NCBI GenBank assembly: GCA_903813345.2
Contig: CAIIXF020000001.1
Span: 54,827,885 to 54,891,884, forward strand
Length of the DNA: 64,000 nucleotides
Reading direction: 5' to 3'
From: Owenia fusiformis
Lineage: Eukaryota; Annelida; Polychaeta; Sabellida; Oweniidae
A program made the translations under genes and the position numbers. Positions 22,055 through 45,381 of this stretch are shown piece after piece (position 1 is the stretch's first letter; each line of letters opens with the position of its first letter). The notes beneath the pieces were generated by a model. It was given only the letters and a program-made list of their open reading frames with translations. It did not search any database and was not told the origin of the DNA.

Positions 22055-22305
22055 TTGAAAATAATTGGCCTGAATGGTCTAAAAGTGATTTTGAAAATAA
22101 TTGGCCTGAATGGTCTAAAAGTGATTTTGAAAATAATTGGCCTGAATGGTCTAAAGTGATTTTGAAAATAATTGGCCTGAATGGTCTAAAGTGATTTTGA
22201 AAATAATTGGCCTGAATGGTCTAAAAGTGATTTTGAAAATAATTGGCCTGAATGGTCTAAAGTGATTTTGAAAATAATTGGCCTGAATGGTCTAAAGTGA
22301 TTTTG
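22055..22305 (+). repeat. Minisatellite, seven copies of a 34-35 bp unit
   Basis: Tandem units of TTGAAAATAATTGGCC followed by TGAATGGTCTAAA(A)GTGATT are nearly identical, differing mainly in three versus four A after GTCT. It lies about 480 bp after the LIG3 stop, possibly in its 3' untranslated region. Near identity implies recent expansion and likely length polymorphism. Confidence 0.9.
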
Positions 22306-24272
22306 ACCATCTAATCTGATTCCACATAATTACTAACACATTTAGAATCAGTGAACATGTAAATAATATGTTTTATAGTTTCTCAGTGCTAGCATCTGAA
22401 TGGATCATGAGCTACAATTTGAAATTTAAAACTGATTGTAAGTAAATGTTTTATCAATAGTTGTAATTCATGATGGTATGTATAGATATCATTGTTATCT
22501 GCTTTATTGGCATGATTACCCTATTAATGGTATTGCATTACAAAGCCAAGAGGCTATACACTGTAATATAGTATTAACATTCATGAATGAAAAGTGCCAT
22601 TTCTGTATGGAAAATTAGAAGGAAAATAAATTTGACATAAAACCATAACTTAAGATTTCCATTTTGATTATTAAACAGGGATTATATAAAATGATACATT
22701 GCAAGATTGCAAACAATTCATGCATGGATCAATCAAGACTAGTTTTTATTCAACATTGGTATCAACTTTAGCATTGGTACCCATTCTGCTTCAAAACTAG
22801 TAGTTGAAATACAGAAATGTAATTTGCGTTTACTATAGGACTAAGAGGGAACTCATACAGTATCTAACCATCAACTGTACACTTGTAAGTACAGCATAAA
22901 CTATGTGTATTTGAAACCCAGAATAAATCATTGAGAAAGTGAATTAATATATGATTTCAGAGTTCAACGTCATCGTGAAGGCGACATCTTGGAAATTATC
23001 ATAATCACGTTTTTGGAACAATTGTTGCCTTTAGAATCCACATGATACAGAAAAATGTAGAGCGTATTGCTATTGGGTGATAATTAGACTGAAATTTCAG
23101 CATGGTCGAAGTACCCTATAATGATATTTCAAATATCAATACATGTAATAATATTCAACTAATTAGTATTTAGATTTATGATTTCAATTGAAGTTCAATG
23201 TGATATCATTCGAAGTTGCTCTTAAAAAGGATTTTGGTCGACTATCTGTAGATGTATTATGATTATTATGCTTACCATTATTATGAGCTTGAGCATAGAA
23301 CTTGAGCATAGGACTTTTATCTATTGATAGATGTCTCTTCAATCATGCGTCTTTAAAATGACTGTAAAATAGACATCCAGTCCCGTTGATTAATTTGATT
23401 CATAATGATTAAATTGAAACTTACACATTCAATAGACTTGAACTCATACCTTCTTTTTGTATGAAGGTATCGAACATGTCAAAGCTTGAAAACCCTCACC
23501 TAGTAAGTTGTATGAAAAGTTCCAAAATTGAGAATCTACTCACATTTTTAACCTTTAAAAGTTATTTTACATAAACCTTTTTTCAAACTTCAATGATTAC
23601 GGAAATAATGGTTTATCTGTAAGTTACATTATCATTGTAAATAGAATATAATTAAAAAGGTTATCAACGAGCAGAATTACAGCTATTAGCCCTTTAATCA
23701 TTGAAACCAGATCCGTTTTATCTTTGGTTACTGATAGAATATAAGTACTCATTTTCAAAATCCAAATTAGTTTTAATGACATTCTGTTTTTGTATGGAGG
23801 TATTTTCTTCAGAATAAACTAGCCTGATATTTGATGATAAGCTTTTAGCAACAGAACCGTCCGTTGGCAATTCAAAAACATCTTATTTTGAGATTCTAAT
23901 ATATTGCTCATCAATGAATAAATTGAGCTAATTATATATCTTGCTGAGAGGAATAATTTCCAGAAAAATTGCCATTAATTTGTAGAATTGTATTAAAGCT
24001 TTATGGCCTGTTAGTGTCTTAGCGGGTGGGGTTTTGCTTGAAAGGGACACCATGTTGGGTCTATTGATCACATTTTGACAGCCAATATTAGAAGACAACC
24101 TATCAATCGTCAGGGTACAATAATGTTCATCTGTTCTTTAAATGCTTGTGCAATATAATGGATACGGAGGTTTCCCTTCGTCCACTTTCGTTAATTTGTT
24201 TCAGTGAGAGTATTTCAATTAAAGAACTTATTATGGCAACGTTCCAACTAAAGCCTCTGTTTCTTTTGCTCT

Positions 24273-24375
24273 ACGGCGGCCGTACTTTACAAAATCGATA
24301 TAGAAAAGAATCGATAAATCTCTATATTATTTTATCCTGCATATTTCAATAATTTTGAGAAGGTACGGCCGCCGT
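24273..24375. repeat. 103-bp hairpin with 13-bp GC-rich perfect arms
   Basis: ACGGCGGCCGTAC and its exact inverse bound an AT-rich centre that itself contains an ATCGATA palindrome. It is probably a tiny MITE. Confidence 0.5.
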
Positions 24376-25350
24376 ACGGTTGTCGTCGATCAAATGTGAC
24401 TGAGGCAATTTAGCAGTTAGGGCGTAGGAAAACGTGACCCTTCAAGAGGTGAGCAATCAGTAAAATATCCCTGGCACCATCACCCGCCGCAACGAACCCT
24501 CTCGACTATCTACCTACTATCAGTATGTAACATAAAAAGCGATAAGAGCCTATGAGAGGAGTGTTAAAAAGTTTCCAGCAGATGGCCGTACCTTTGGGGG
24601 CATTTTCATTGCTGTCTTGACTGAATACCAAATATTTTCAAGTATACTCGAGATGCATCCAAACGTCCAGAAGAATCTTGTATTCCTTTCAAAAATATTG
24701 TCGATGCAATTTCCAGGTGGACTGGACACAAGATTGTTTCAAGCGTGTTCCTGTTTCAAATGAGTCTTTGTGAGAAAGAGCACTTGAACTAAATCAACAG
24801 GTTCACAAAAGAATCTTCCAACTACTTCATCATTTTGAAATATTATTTTCAACCACACACCGATGTGGCCCTCTAATCTGTTTAGATACGTATTATAAAG
24901 TTTAACTGAACTTAAATACTCATCTTATTTATAAACAATCGAATCCATTAGTTGGTTACTAAAAAAAGTTGGCTATCGACAATTTTTTAAGAGTTCTAAA
25001 CTCACTTGGCTATATAACACTATAGCAGGTAGCTTAAAAGGTGGGTTGAACTACATGAATACATGCTCATAATAAATTACAATGACGTCCGGTACGACTT
25101 ACCTGCAAGGGCGCATCCGACATACCTGATTATGGAAGATTTTAACTGATAGAAAAATGGGAACAGTGAAGAGATACTTTCGCAGCATCATATTGACTTT
25201 CTAAACTAATTGTCTAATCTGGAAAATACACCCGAAAATCATCTCACTGACTAATAGAAAAGAAATGATCACTTTCTCCGCGGCGTTTAATTATGATATC
25301 AAGTCTAACTGGGTACTCAGTGGTTTAACTGCGCCTTCTTTGTGGTACAG

Positions 25351-25484
25351 TGTTGGATACACGGGGGGTCGAGATGTACGGGAACGCAAGGACCAGCTGG
25401 GACAATATAAACATCGACGTTGACTCCCCTGGTGCCTTACCCCTACTGCGCTTCTCACCAGACGCGGGGCACCGTGAACGCTGA
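25351..25484 (+). other. GC-rich exon-like stretch of unknown origin
   Basis: After an acceptor-like GTGGTACAG (ends 25350), a frame runs to a stop at 25482-25484. It includes an ATG at 25374 opening 36 codons (MYGNARTSWDNINIDVDSPG and on). Base composition is clearly richer in GC than the surroundings. No family was recognised and no partner exon was found; the opposite strand is also open. It could be an orphan exon, a gene fragment or chance. Confidence 0.25.
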
Positions 25485-27490
25485 CTGATGAAAATTTCCG
25501 CTTGCGTTCATTCTATTCCATCCCACTTGTCATTTGACCGCTTACAACACATTGATGGGATAATAGTTTAAAGGGCCCTTTGAAAATAAAATGAGTCTTC
25601 ACACCTCTTGAGACTGAATTAAAGCGGTTTTATTAAGTGGTCGTCTTCCAGTCCAACGCTTGTTGTGAGAGCCCTCCGCTAATGATCAAAGACATGTGGG
25701 ATCTTAAATCATTTTTGATGGGACAGGAAGTATTTCAAAAAGTTCATTACAGCCAAAAGTGAGCAAAACGATCAGTTCATGTGAAAATGATTCATTTACT
25801 TCGTTATTTTTATCACAACTTTCGAACTCGAATCCTATTTATTGATTATTTTAATCATTATATATAATAATATATTGATTATATATTTGGGGCAAACATA
25901 ATCTGGGTGATAAAATGCATTGGTTGGTTTAATTGGAATTTTCATTCATGCTTATGCAGTGGACTGTGGTAGATTTTATTTTACTGTATGAGGCAAATTC
26001 AATGACCCGATGGCCAGCTAAAAATTGAAAATTATCTCCCACTGGGTATTTGTAGAGGTTCCAACGTAGCGAAAAACTAGGCATATAATAAGCTAAATTA
26101 AATTATCATATTTGGCAACATGTATGCATTGGAATTACCTGTGTATAAACATCTGGCCAAGATATCAGAAAATCAATTTTAATTGCCTCAATTTTGTCTA
26201 ATTGCTTAGTGGATATGAGAAGGCAAAAGGAAGACTTTCTTTGAATGACAATTTTACCCCACCGCGAGTACTATCGTCGCATGTTGCGCGCCATTCTATA
26301 GAGCCGAGTTATGTTCATTGAAAACTTACGTGTTAAAAGATTCCAATAATTAAAATTTCTTTCAGTACATTTTTATTTATTTACATTAAGGTTTAACTCT
26401 TGTACCATTGGTACACATTCATACATACGGTTAGGCTATTAAAAATTACACTAACGATGGAGGGATCTGCCCGCTCCCCCCATGATCTCGAAAACGAACA
26501 ATCATAGGAGGTTGTACAATGTATAAGAGATCGTTGGAAAGGTTATTCCATTCCCAATATTTTGAGGTAACTTATAATTATATTGAGACATTTATTGATG
26601 AAGAAATTCATTTTCTAAGAACATGGGTTTATCGTTTCAAGTCAAAACTATATTCGTTACTTCGGTAACTTTGACCAGGTCTTACTTTCTTCGCAGGGGA
26701 TTACAGTGTAAATTATTTCGCTAAACATGCCTCGATTTAAAAAATAGTACCATGGGTACTGGGCTCACATGGTGTTGCTCAAAAGTGAAAGATGGCTAAA
26801 ATGACAGAAAATAATCTTTTTGCAATGCAGGACACCTGAAATTATTTGTAAAGCTAGGAAGTGGGCCAAAATTGAATTTCGTGAGACAAAAATGGCAACC
26901 ATTTTGAAAATAGGCAAGCTTTTGAACCAGGAGTCATAGGGGAGTTTTTTGTATTGATATTGCACAAAAATAACTTGAAACTGGAATCCTATCGACAGAG
27001 GTTTAAAGGCAAATGGTCCAAAAGAGGATTTCGCGAGACAGATGGACAAATCAATGTTAACTAAAATGGCTGAAAATAAAAAAACAGATATAATATTTTG
27101 CCGATTTTTTGTAACAAAATTATTTCATACAACTACTCTTTACAGTGACATGGCTTTTTACAATGTAGGACAGCTGAATTTATTTGTAAAGCTAGGAAAT
27201 GGGCCAAAAGTGAATTTCATGAGACAAGAATGGCGACCATTTTGAAAATAGGCGAGCTTTTGAACCAAGAGTCATAGGAGAGTTTTTTGTATTGATGTTG
27301 AACAAAATGAACTTAAAACGGGAATCTTATCGACAGAGGGTTTAAGGCAAATGGTCCGAAAGTGGATTTTGCGAGACAGATGGACAAATCAATGTTAACT
27401 AAAATGGCTGAAAATAAAAAAAATGGATATAATTTTTTGCTGATTTTTCCTAACAAAATTATTTCATACATCTACTCTTTACATTGACAT

Positions 27491-27794
27491 CAAGGAGGAT
27501 TGGCTCCCAGAATCGAAGTCGATATTTTCCAACAATGAAAACGCCGAGATGTCGTTATTTTCTGAAATTATAACCGATTATAAATTCAAAATAAACAGTT
27601 CAAAAGATTCGAACCAATATCTCGATCATTTCCTGTGAGTTTTAGAATTTTTCGTTAGGAAATAAGACCAAAATTCACGATTCAAATGTTGAAGTGAACA
27701 AAATGGTGGCTGTTGGAATTCAAATTTTGTAGCACGACATGCCCATATATGGGACAGAATATCGATGTTGCACTCTGGGAGCCAATCCTCCTTG
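27491..27794. mobile_element. 304-bp MITE with 9-bp target duplication, inserted in the tandem array
   Basis: Ends CAAGGAGGATTGGCTC and its exact inverse are flanked by identical CATTGACAT at 27482-27490 and 27795-27803. A 9-bp duplication points to Mutator- or Merlin-type transposition. Further inward, TATTTTCCAACAATGAAAAC also recurs in the second copy at 56838-57014. Confidence 0.8.
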
Positions 27795-29188
27795 CATTGA
27801 CATGGATTTTTCCAATGTAGGACACTTGAAATTATTTGTAAAGTTAGGGAATAGGTCAAAAGTGAATTTCGCGAGACAAAAATGGCGGTCATTTTGAAAA
27901 TAGGCGAGCTTTTGAACCAGGAGTCATAGGGGAGTTTTCTGTATTGATGTTGAACAGAAATAACTTAAAACAGGAATCCTATCGACAGAGGTTTTAAAAC
28001 GTGCCACAGAAAGTGGATTTCGCGAGTCAGATAGACAAATCAATGTTAACTAAAATGGCTGAAAATAAAAAAATGGATACAATTTTTCGCTGATTTTTTG
28101 TAACAAAATTATTTCATATATCTACCCTTTACATTGACATGGATTTTTACAATGTAGGACACCTGAAATTATTTGTAAAGCTAGGAAATGGGTCAAAAGT
28201 GAATTTCGCGAGACAAAAGTGACGGCCATTTTGAAAATAGCCGAGCTTTTGAACCAAGAGTCATAGGAGAGTTTTTTGTATTGATGTTGAACAAAAATAA
28301 CTTAAAATGGGAATCCTATCGACAGAGGGTTTAAGGTAAATGGTCCAAAAGTGAATTTTGCGAGACAGATGGACAAATCAATGTTAACTAAAATGGCTGT
28401 AAATAAATAAATGGATATAATTTTTCGCTGATTTTTCGTAACAAAATTATTTCATACATCTACTCTTTACTTTGCAATGGATTTCTACAATGTAGGACAC
28501 TTGAAATTATTTGTAAAGCTAGGAAATGGGTCAAAAGTGAATTTCGCGAGACAAAAATGGCGGCCATTTTAAAAATAGGCGAGCTTTTGAACCAGGAGTC
28601 ATAGGGGAGTTTTCTGAATTCATGTTGAACAGAAACAACTTAAAACAGGAATCCTATCGACAGAAGTTTTAAAACGTGCCACTGTTATTGACAGAAAGTG
28701 GATTTCGCGAGTCAGATAGACAAATCAATGTTAACTAAAATGGCTGAAAATAAAAAAATGGATACAATTTTTCGCTGATTTTTTGTTACAAAATTATTTC
28801 ATATATCTAATCTTTACATCGACATGGATTTTTACAATGTAGGACACCTGAAATTATTTGTAAAGCTAGGAAATGGGCCAAAAGTGAATTTCGCGAGACA
28901 AAAGTGACGGCCATTTTGAAAATAGGCGAGCTTTTGAACCAGGAGTCATAGGGGGGTTTTCTGTATTGATGTTGAACAGAAATAACTTAAAACAGGAATC
29001 CTATCGACAGAGGTTAGCTAGGAAATGGGCTAAAAGTGAATTTCGCGAGAAAAAAGTGACGGCCATTTTGAAAATAGGCGAGCTTTTGAACCAGGAGTCA
29101 AAAGGGGGTTTTCTGTATTGATGTTGAACAGAAATAACTTAAAACAGGAATCCTATCGACAGAGGTTTTAAAACGTGCCACTATTGTT

Positions 29189-29238
29189 GACGGACAGACG
29201 GACGGACAGGCAGGACGGACGGACAGACAGACGGACAA
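29189..29238 (+). repeat. GACG/GACA microsatellite at the array end
   Basis: Imperfect four-base repeats (GACGGACAGACGGACGGACA and on) separate the last array unit from the terminal inverted repeat. Confidence 0.8.
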
Positions 29239-29622
29239 GTGAGTGATTGCAAAAGCTCACCATGTGAGCTAAAAAAGCCAGAAAGCTAAAAAACTACGAA
29301 AAAATGTATCCAAAATATTCCTTAGGGGGAGGGTTTGATCTGCATCCCCTCCCTCCCAAGGGTTAAGATTATGTAAAACCAATTCAAAATACCATAGACC
29401 GACAATAACCTACAAGACACATGGTGAAACTTGATGGTTTTTGTATCAGTCTATAGGCTCCGTGGAGGTAAAAACTATCACCGGCCGGGCTTTGTAATCA
29501 GGCGACAGAGGATTTAATTATCATTCTGATTTCAAGACTCTTCCTTGAGTTATAATCCATCGCTTGCTAGGAGCAGAAATACTCATGAGAACCTTCAATT
29601 CCTACTGTGTTTCCATAACAGA

Positions 29623-29834
29623 CAGGCCCGTAGCCAGGATTTGCCAAGGGGCTTCACTTTTTGAAAAAATCCAGGGGGGTGTTCTCTTGTGACAATTTTG
29701 GTCCAAAAATGGCCAAAATCACTTAAAAAGTGCTCAGAATGGTGAAAAACTGCATGATTTTGAAAGATTTTTTTGGCCGGGGGGGGGGGGGGGAGATGCA
29801 CTCGAACCCGTCGAACCCCCCCCCCCCGGGCCTG
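29623..29834. mobile_element. Short interspersed element with CAGGCCCG ends and poly-G/poly-C tracts
   Basis: It starts CAGGCCCGTAGCCAGGATTT and ends CCCGGGCCTG, with a run of about 16 G (29778-29793) and a later C run. A truncated copy lies at 1481-1575. No coding function; ORFs through it are spurious. Confidence 0.6.
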
Positions 29835-29975
29835 ACATACGTCAATGGCGAGAATAATAAGGTACAGTTCCTCGGTAGAGAATAATTTGTAGGCTTACTA
29901 TTGGCTGACTTTGTTCTTGAAAATCCAAAAGATTAAGATATTGGCCTTCTTGTGAAATGCTACAATAATTAGGTA

Positions 29976-30501
29976 CAGGGTGAGCCAAAAAGGGTAACCC
30001 AAACAAATCTTGATAACGCAGTCATCCAATATCTTCGTTTGGTCCTATTTCGCACGATTGCTCAATATTCGTTCGTTCTTTTAAGTTTTATAGGTCTGCT
30101 TCTAATGATTAAGGATTTTATGACAATTTTACAAAACATGCTCCAAATAACAAAACGTACCAAAATCACCCAGAATTTTACCTTTGAGACTATTTCAAAG
30201 ATAATGAAGCATCAGAGAGTTGAAACAAAAGATAAGAAGGGAAATGCTCACAATATACACGTGAGCGTGTAATCAGAGAACTTCACCCGATGATTTCAAG
30301 TTTGCCTTCAAAGACAAGATCGGTAATTTGAGCATGTTTCGTAAAATGGCCATGGATCCATGACCATAGACCGATGGAATCTTGGTTGAATGAAAGAACA
30401 AGGTGAAAGGTTTGATTGTGCCAAATATAACTTTAAACTCATACTAGATTACTGAGTTACATTATTAAGATTTGTTTGGGTTACCCTTTGGGCTCAACTT
30501 G
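29976..30501. mobile_element. Mariner-type MITE, TA target duplication
   Basis: TIRs begin CAGGGTGAGCCAAAAAGGGT on the left; the right end is the inverse of a sequence sharing GAGCC and AAAGGGTAACCCAAACAAAT, for roughly 45 bp at about 80 percent identity. TA flanks both sides (29974-29975 and 30502-30503). The 77-codon ORF inside has no transposase features. Confidence 0.65.
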
Positions 30502-30513
30502 TATTTTTAAGGA

Positions 30514-31287
30514 TACAAAAAGTTTGCCAAGAACAACGATAAATATATAATGACACATAAACCTATGATGTTGCTCTGTAATATCTTGACATTTACTTAT
30601 CGAGTAAGTTCATGCCGAGTAAGTTCGATTCAGTTTTTCCTCCATTACAATAGGCACTGCAATAGGTCGGAAATTGATGATAAAGATGAATTTTTGAAAG
30701 TCGTCATTTCCATGCAAACCATGGGTTCGGGACAAATCTAATTTCAGGATATCTATGTAGTAAAAGATTCACCAAAATTATAGAGTTGTCTAACTTTTTT
30801 TGTACTCTAAGTGTTTAGTTTACTTTATGAATCATGTGAATACTAAAGTTACAGAGCTTCAAAGTCATTTATGAAAATCATTTATTGTGTTATTTCAATG
30901 GGAGGAGTTTTTTGAAAAATAATTTTGACTTTGAAGACCACCTTTAACTTTTTTAAACCTGAAGAAACATCAATTTTTATTCAATAAAGTTAGCAAGTTT
31001 AATTGACTACCTTACTTGTAGTTTTTGCAAGAACTCGGATGGATGAATATTCTGTCATATGACTTGCGGCAAAATTACCATTTCCTATTGGTTTACATGG
31101 GGATGTCGATTTTCAAAAATTCATCAGATTTATCATCAATTTTCGACCTATCGTAATTGATGAAATCCCATCAATATTATAATTATTTTCTTCACAGGTT
31201 ATATAAATAAAAATTCAAACATAGAGGGGTTTTAACACGAAGTTCAATGAGGGGATTAAGGTTGCCAAACTTATGGAGGGGAGTGTA
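30514..31287. repeat. Interspersed element, copy 1 (partner at 62654-63256)
   Basis: Shared blocks with the later copy include GTAAAAGATTCACCAAAA, TCTGTCATATGACTTGCGGC, CATTGGTTTACATGGG-like words and the right end GGGGAGTGTA. The left terminus here is degenerate (ACAAAAAGTTTGCCAAG). No coding content. Confidence 0.65.
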
Positions 31288-31644
31288 AGATTATGTAATA
31301 TCATTGCATATAACAAAGTATAACAATGATAGAGATTCACAGACGAAATTTAATATAATTTTAAATAATCTATATAATATTTATTTCATAGAATTCAAAT
31401 GACATCTTTTTTCATCGGAATTTTTCTTGTTACAATATCTGATTGATAAACCAGGTAACCTTGTCAACCCACATTGGCTAATAATGATAAGTGAGATCAA
31501 GTATGAGTTGCATAATTTGACGCCCTTGCATTCCATGCTGCTCCAAACACAACACTGAATAGGGCTTAGTCCAGCACGCAGCAACAGGTATGACAATGTT
31601 TGGTTAATTAGATTCGTTTCCTGTGCTCTTTGTTGATTGTTTCA

Positions 31645-31650
31645 TTTATT
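31645..31650 (-). terminator. Candidate poly(A) signal of the HES-like gene
   Basis: AATAAA on the minus strand about 66 bases after the stop codon. The strength of downstream elements was not assessed. Confidence 0.45.
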
Positions 31651-31715
31651 GGTCATCTTTGTTGGATTAATTACAGCAGTGTTAATATCATATATTATAA
31701 GCAGGGTCTAGGACA

Positions 31716-32838
31716 TTACCAAGGTCGCCAAATGGTGTCACTCGTTATTTTGTCATCATCTGATGCAATGAGTACACTCTCATGTTCACCATGTCCAACA
31801 TTTTCTGACTGTTTTGCAAATCTGTTTTCCGGACGCTCAATTGCGTTTTCATCTGGTGTTATTCGTGAATGTGCCGCAGATCTAGTTGCATATTTCGTAT
31901 GAGAGTCAATGGGTAAATATAGCACAATATATTGCATAGATTTAGTCCTACATACTGCACCATTGGTTTTGTGCAAATTATCCATCGTGTCTAGTGATTC
32001 TTCGTTTGTATATCGTTCTGATATGTCTCTCATTTCGGTAGGCATTCTGTTTGCAAAATGTTTCGTCGTAATTTCCTCAGATTGTTCATCATATTCTAAT
32101 GGAATACGTCGATTCACAATATGTTCTTTGCTATTGATGTCATTGATATCTAATGAGTTTGTGGCGACCTTATCCTTTAGTTTACAACTGCAAGTATCGT
32201 CATCTTGTGTGTTTTCAGTGATCGTGTCTTTTTGCATTACATGTGTGGCTTTGTTGTCGCCATCTATTGTGCCAGTTTGTCTACTTTCAATTGCTACAGA
32301 TGACTGTTGATTGTTGTTACGTCGTAGAAAGTTTACAGCAAGCTCTAGAATGTCAGCTTTGTCCATTTTCTTTTCATTCAACAACTGAAAATAGCATATT
32401 ATCGAATCATTAGTTTAACTGAGCTACCTGTACTTACACTACCTTTCCATTCCTCTAGTACTTCATCTATGAAGAAATAATTGGATATTGGTCAAAACTT
32501 ATTGCCGTTATTGTTTATCAAATTTTATGTCAATGTTGACACTTACATTATTTTTGCAGATAAGTTGTTTTATCTCTTCCAAACTTTGGTTGATTCTTTC
32601 TCTTCGACGCCTTTCTGAAGCTTGTTTTCTCCCCTAAAGTAAACATAAATGTTACATAAATTCAATTAATTTTGCCTGACTAATTAATTTACATTCGTGT
32701 TTTATCATTATTATTGAATAAAAATTCTTTAATTGCATGTGAACTGCTAAAAAGTAGAATTACTCATAAAATATATTGAACCATAAAACCAGAGATGTAT
32801 GCGATCTGGCTTACCTTTTTAGCTGTAGACCTTTCCAT
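31716..32838 (-). CDS. HES-like bHLH transcriptional repressor with WRPW tail
   Basis: Coding exons 32838-32815, 32633-32547 and 32384-31716, all phase 0, give 259 residues. The first exon encodes MERSTAKK. The second encodes the basic region and helix 1 (RKQASERRRRERINQSLEEI). The third begins with helix 2 (KKMDKADILELAVNFLRR) and ends in WRPW-stop, the Groucho/TLE recruiting tetrapeptide of Hairy/E(spl)/HES proteins. The splice layout, short first exon and bHLH split over three exons, is typical of HES genes. Oddities: the Hairy-family proline in the basic region is Gln here (RKQAS), and I see no Orange domain in the polar 190-residue tail. DNA-binding preference may thus differ. Targets and expression cannot be read from the sequence. 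Confidence 0.9.
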
Positions 32839-32904
32839 TGTAAGCCAATGCATCTTAAGAGAACTTCAAATTGTAGTTTCTTTGAGAACAAGTGTGCTTC
32901 AACT

Positions 32905-32916
32905 GTTTATAAATAT
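32905..32916 (-). promoter_or_regulatory. Candidate TATA box of the HES-like gene
   Basis: Minus-strand ATATATTTATAA lies about 70 bases before the ATG at 32838, fitting a short leader. Only about 390 bases separate this start from the end of the glucosidase gene, so the promoter must be compact or overlap that gene's 3' end. Another TATA-like TTATAAATATA and a CCAAT-type ATTGG occur near 33026-33066. Confidence 0.4.
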
Positions 32917-33179
32917 ATCTCCACCAACATTTAAGTGCTTTTAAAACCTCTCGATATTATGTGGTCAGACTTGAAGTTCTGTGTCTTTGAAAGATTGACA
33001 CGTCGTGAAAAGAATGACAGTTTCAGCAACCAATCAGTAAATTTTCCCAGCCCATATATTTATAAGGGAAGGCAGTATACGTCAACCAGCGGGGTAAAAC
33101 ATTTGAATGGGTAACGGCTCAATCAGGGTGTGTCCTATGGACTAATGGACAAACGAAGACAAAATCAAAATTTCCTCGT

Positions 33180-33185
33180 TTTATT
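33180..33185 (-). terminator. Candidate poly(A) signal of the glucosidase gene
   Basis: Minus-strand AATAAA about 42 bases after the glucosidase stop at 33227. It supports 33227 as the true gene end. Confidence 0.55.
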
Positions 33186-33226
33186 ATTAACAAATGCACG
33201 CCTGTGTATACATTTATATTTAAAAC

Positions 33227-45381
<12,155 letters not shown>

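Larger units (their letters stand above)
21575..26761. other. LIG3 3' region and gene-poor intergenic DNA
   Basis: The LIG3 3' untranslated region begins here; AATAAA words occur near 22625 and 22921, so the true poly(A) site is not decided. Beyond the minisatellite at 22055-22305 I see no supported gene. A short hairpin (24273-24375) and a GC-rich stretch with a short ORF (25351-25484) are the only structured parts. Confidence 0.5.
26762..29271. mobile_element. Tandem array of six to seven 338-bp units bounded by inverted termini
   Basis: Units share CAATGTAGGACACCTG, GTGAATTTCGCGAGACAAAA, TTTTGAAAATAGGCGAGC and GTTAACTAAAATGGCTG. Successive CAATGYAGGACA words start near 26822, 27161, 27813, 28150, 28488 and 28835; subtracting the 313-bp MITE plus target duplication in the third interval leaves 338 bp, matching its neighbours. 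The last unit is rearranged near 29014. The array begins with GCTCACATGGTG and ends with CACCATGTGAGC, inverted copies, so the whole looks like one amplified transposable unit. ORFs on both strands within it are not genes. Confidence 0.75.

Noticed and set aside
22055-22305. Regular repeats considered as a CRISPR array
   Set aside because: There are no unique spacers; the units are contiguous, and the context is an animal genome.
26765-27892. Several 67-94 codon ORFs in the 338-bp array
   Set aside because: They recur with the tandem units on both strands and are broken in neighbouring units, so they are by-products of the repeat.
31909-32310. 133-codon plus-strand ORF opposite the HES-like gene
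   Set aside because: Antisense shadow of the third HES-like exon; no domain or splice support.
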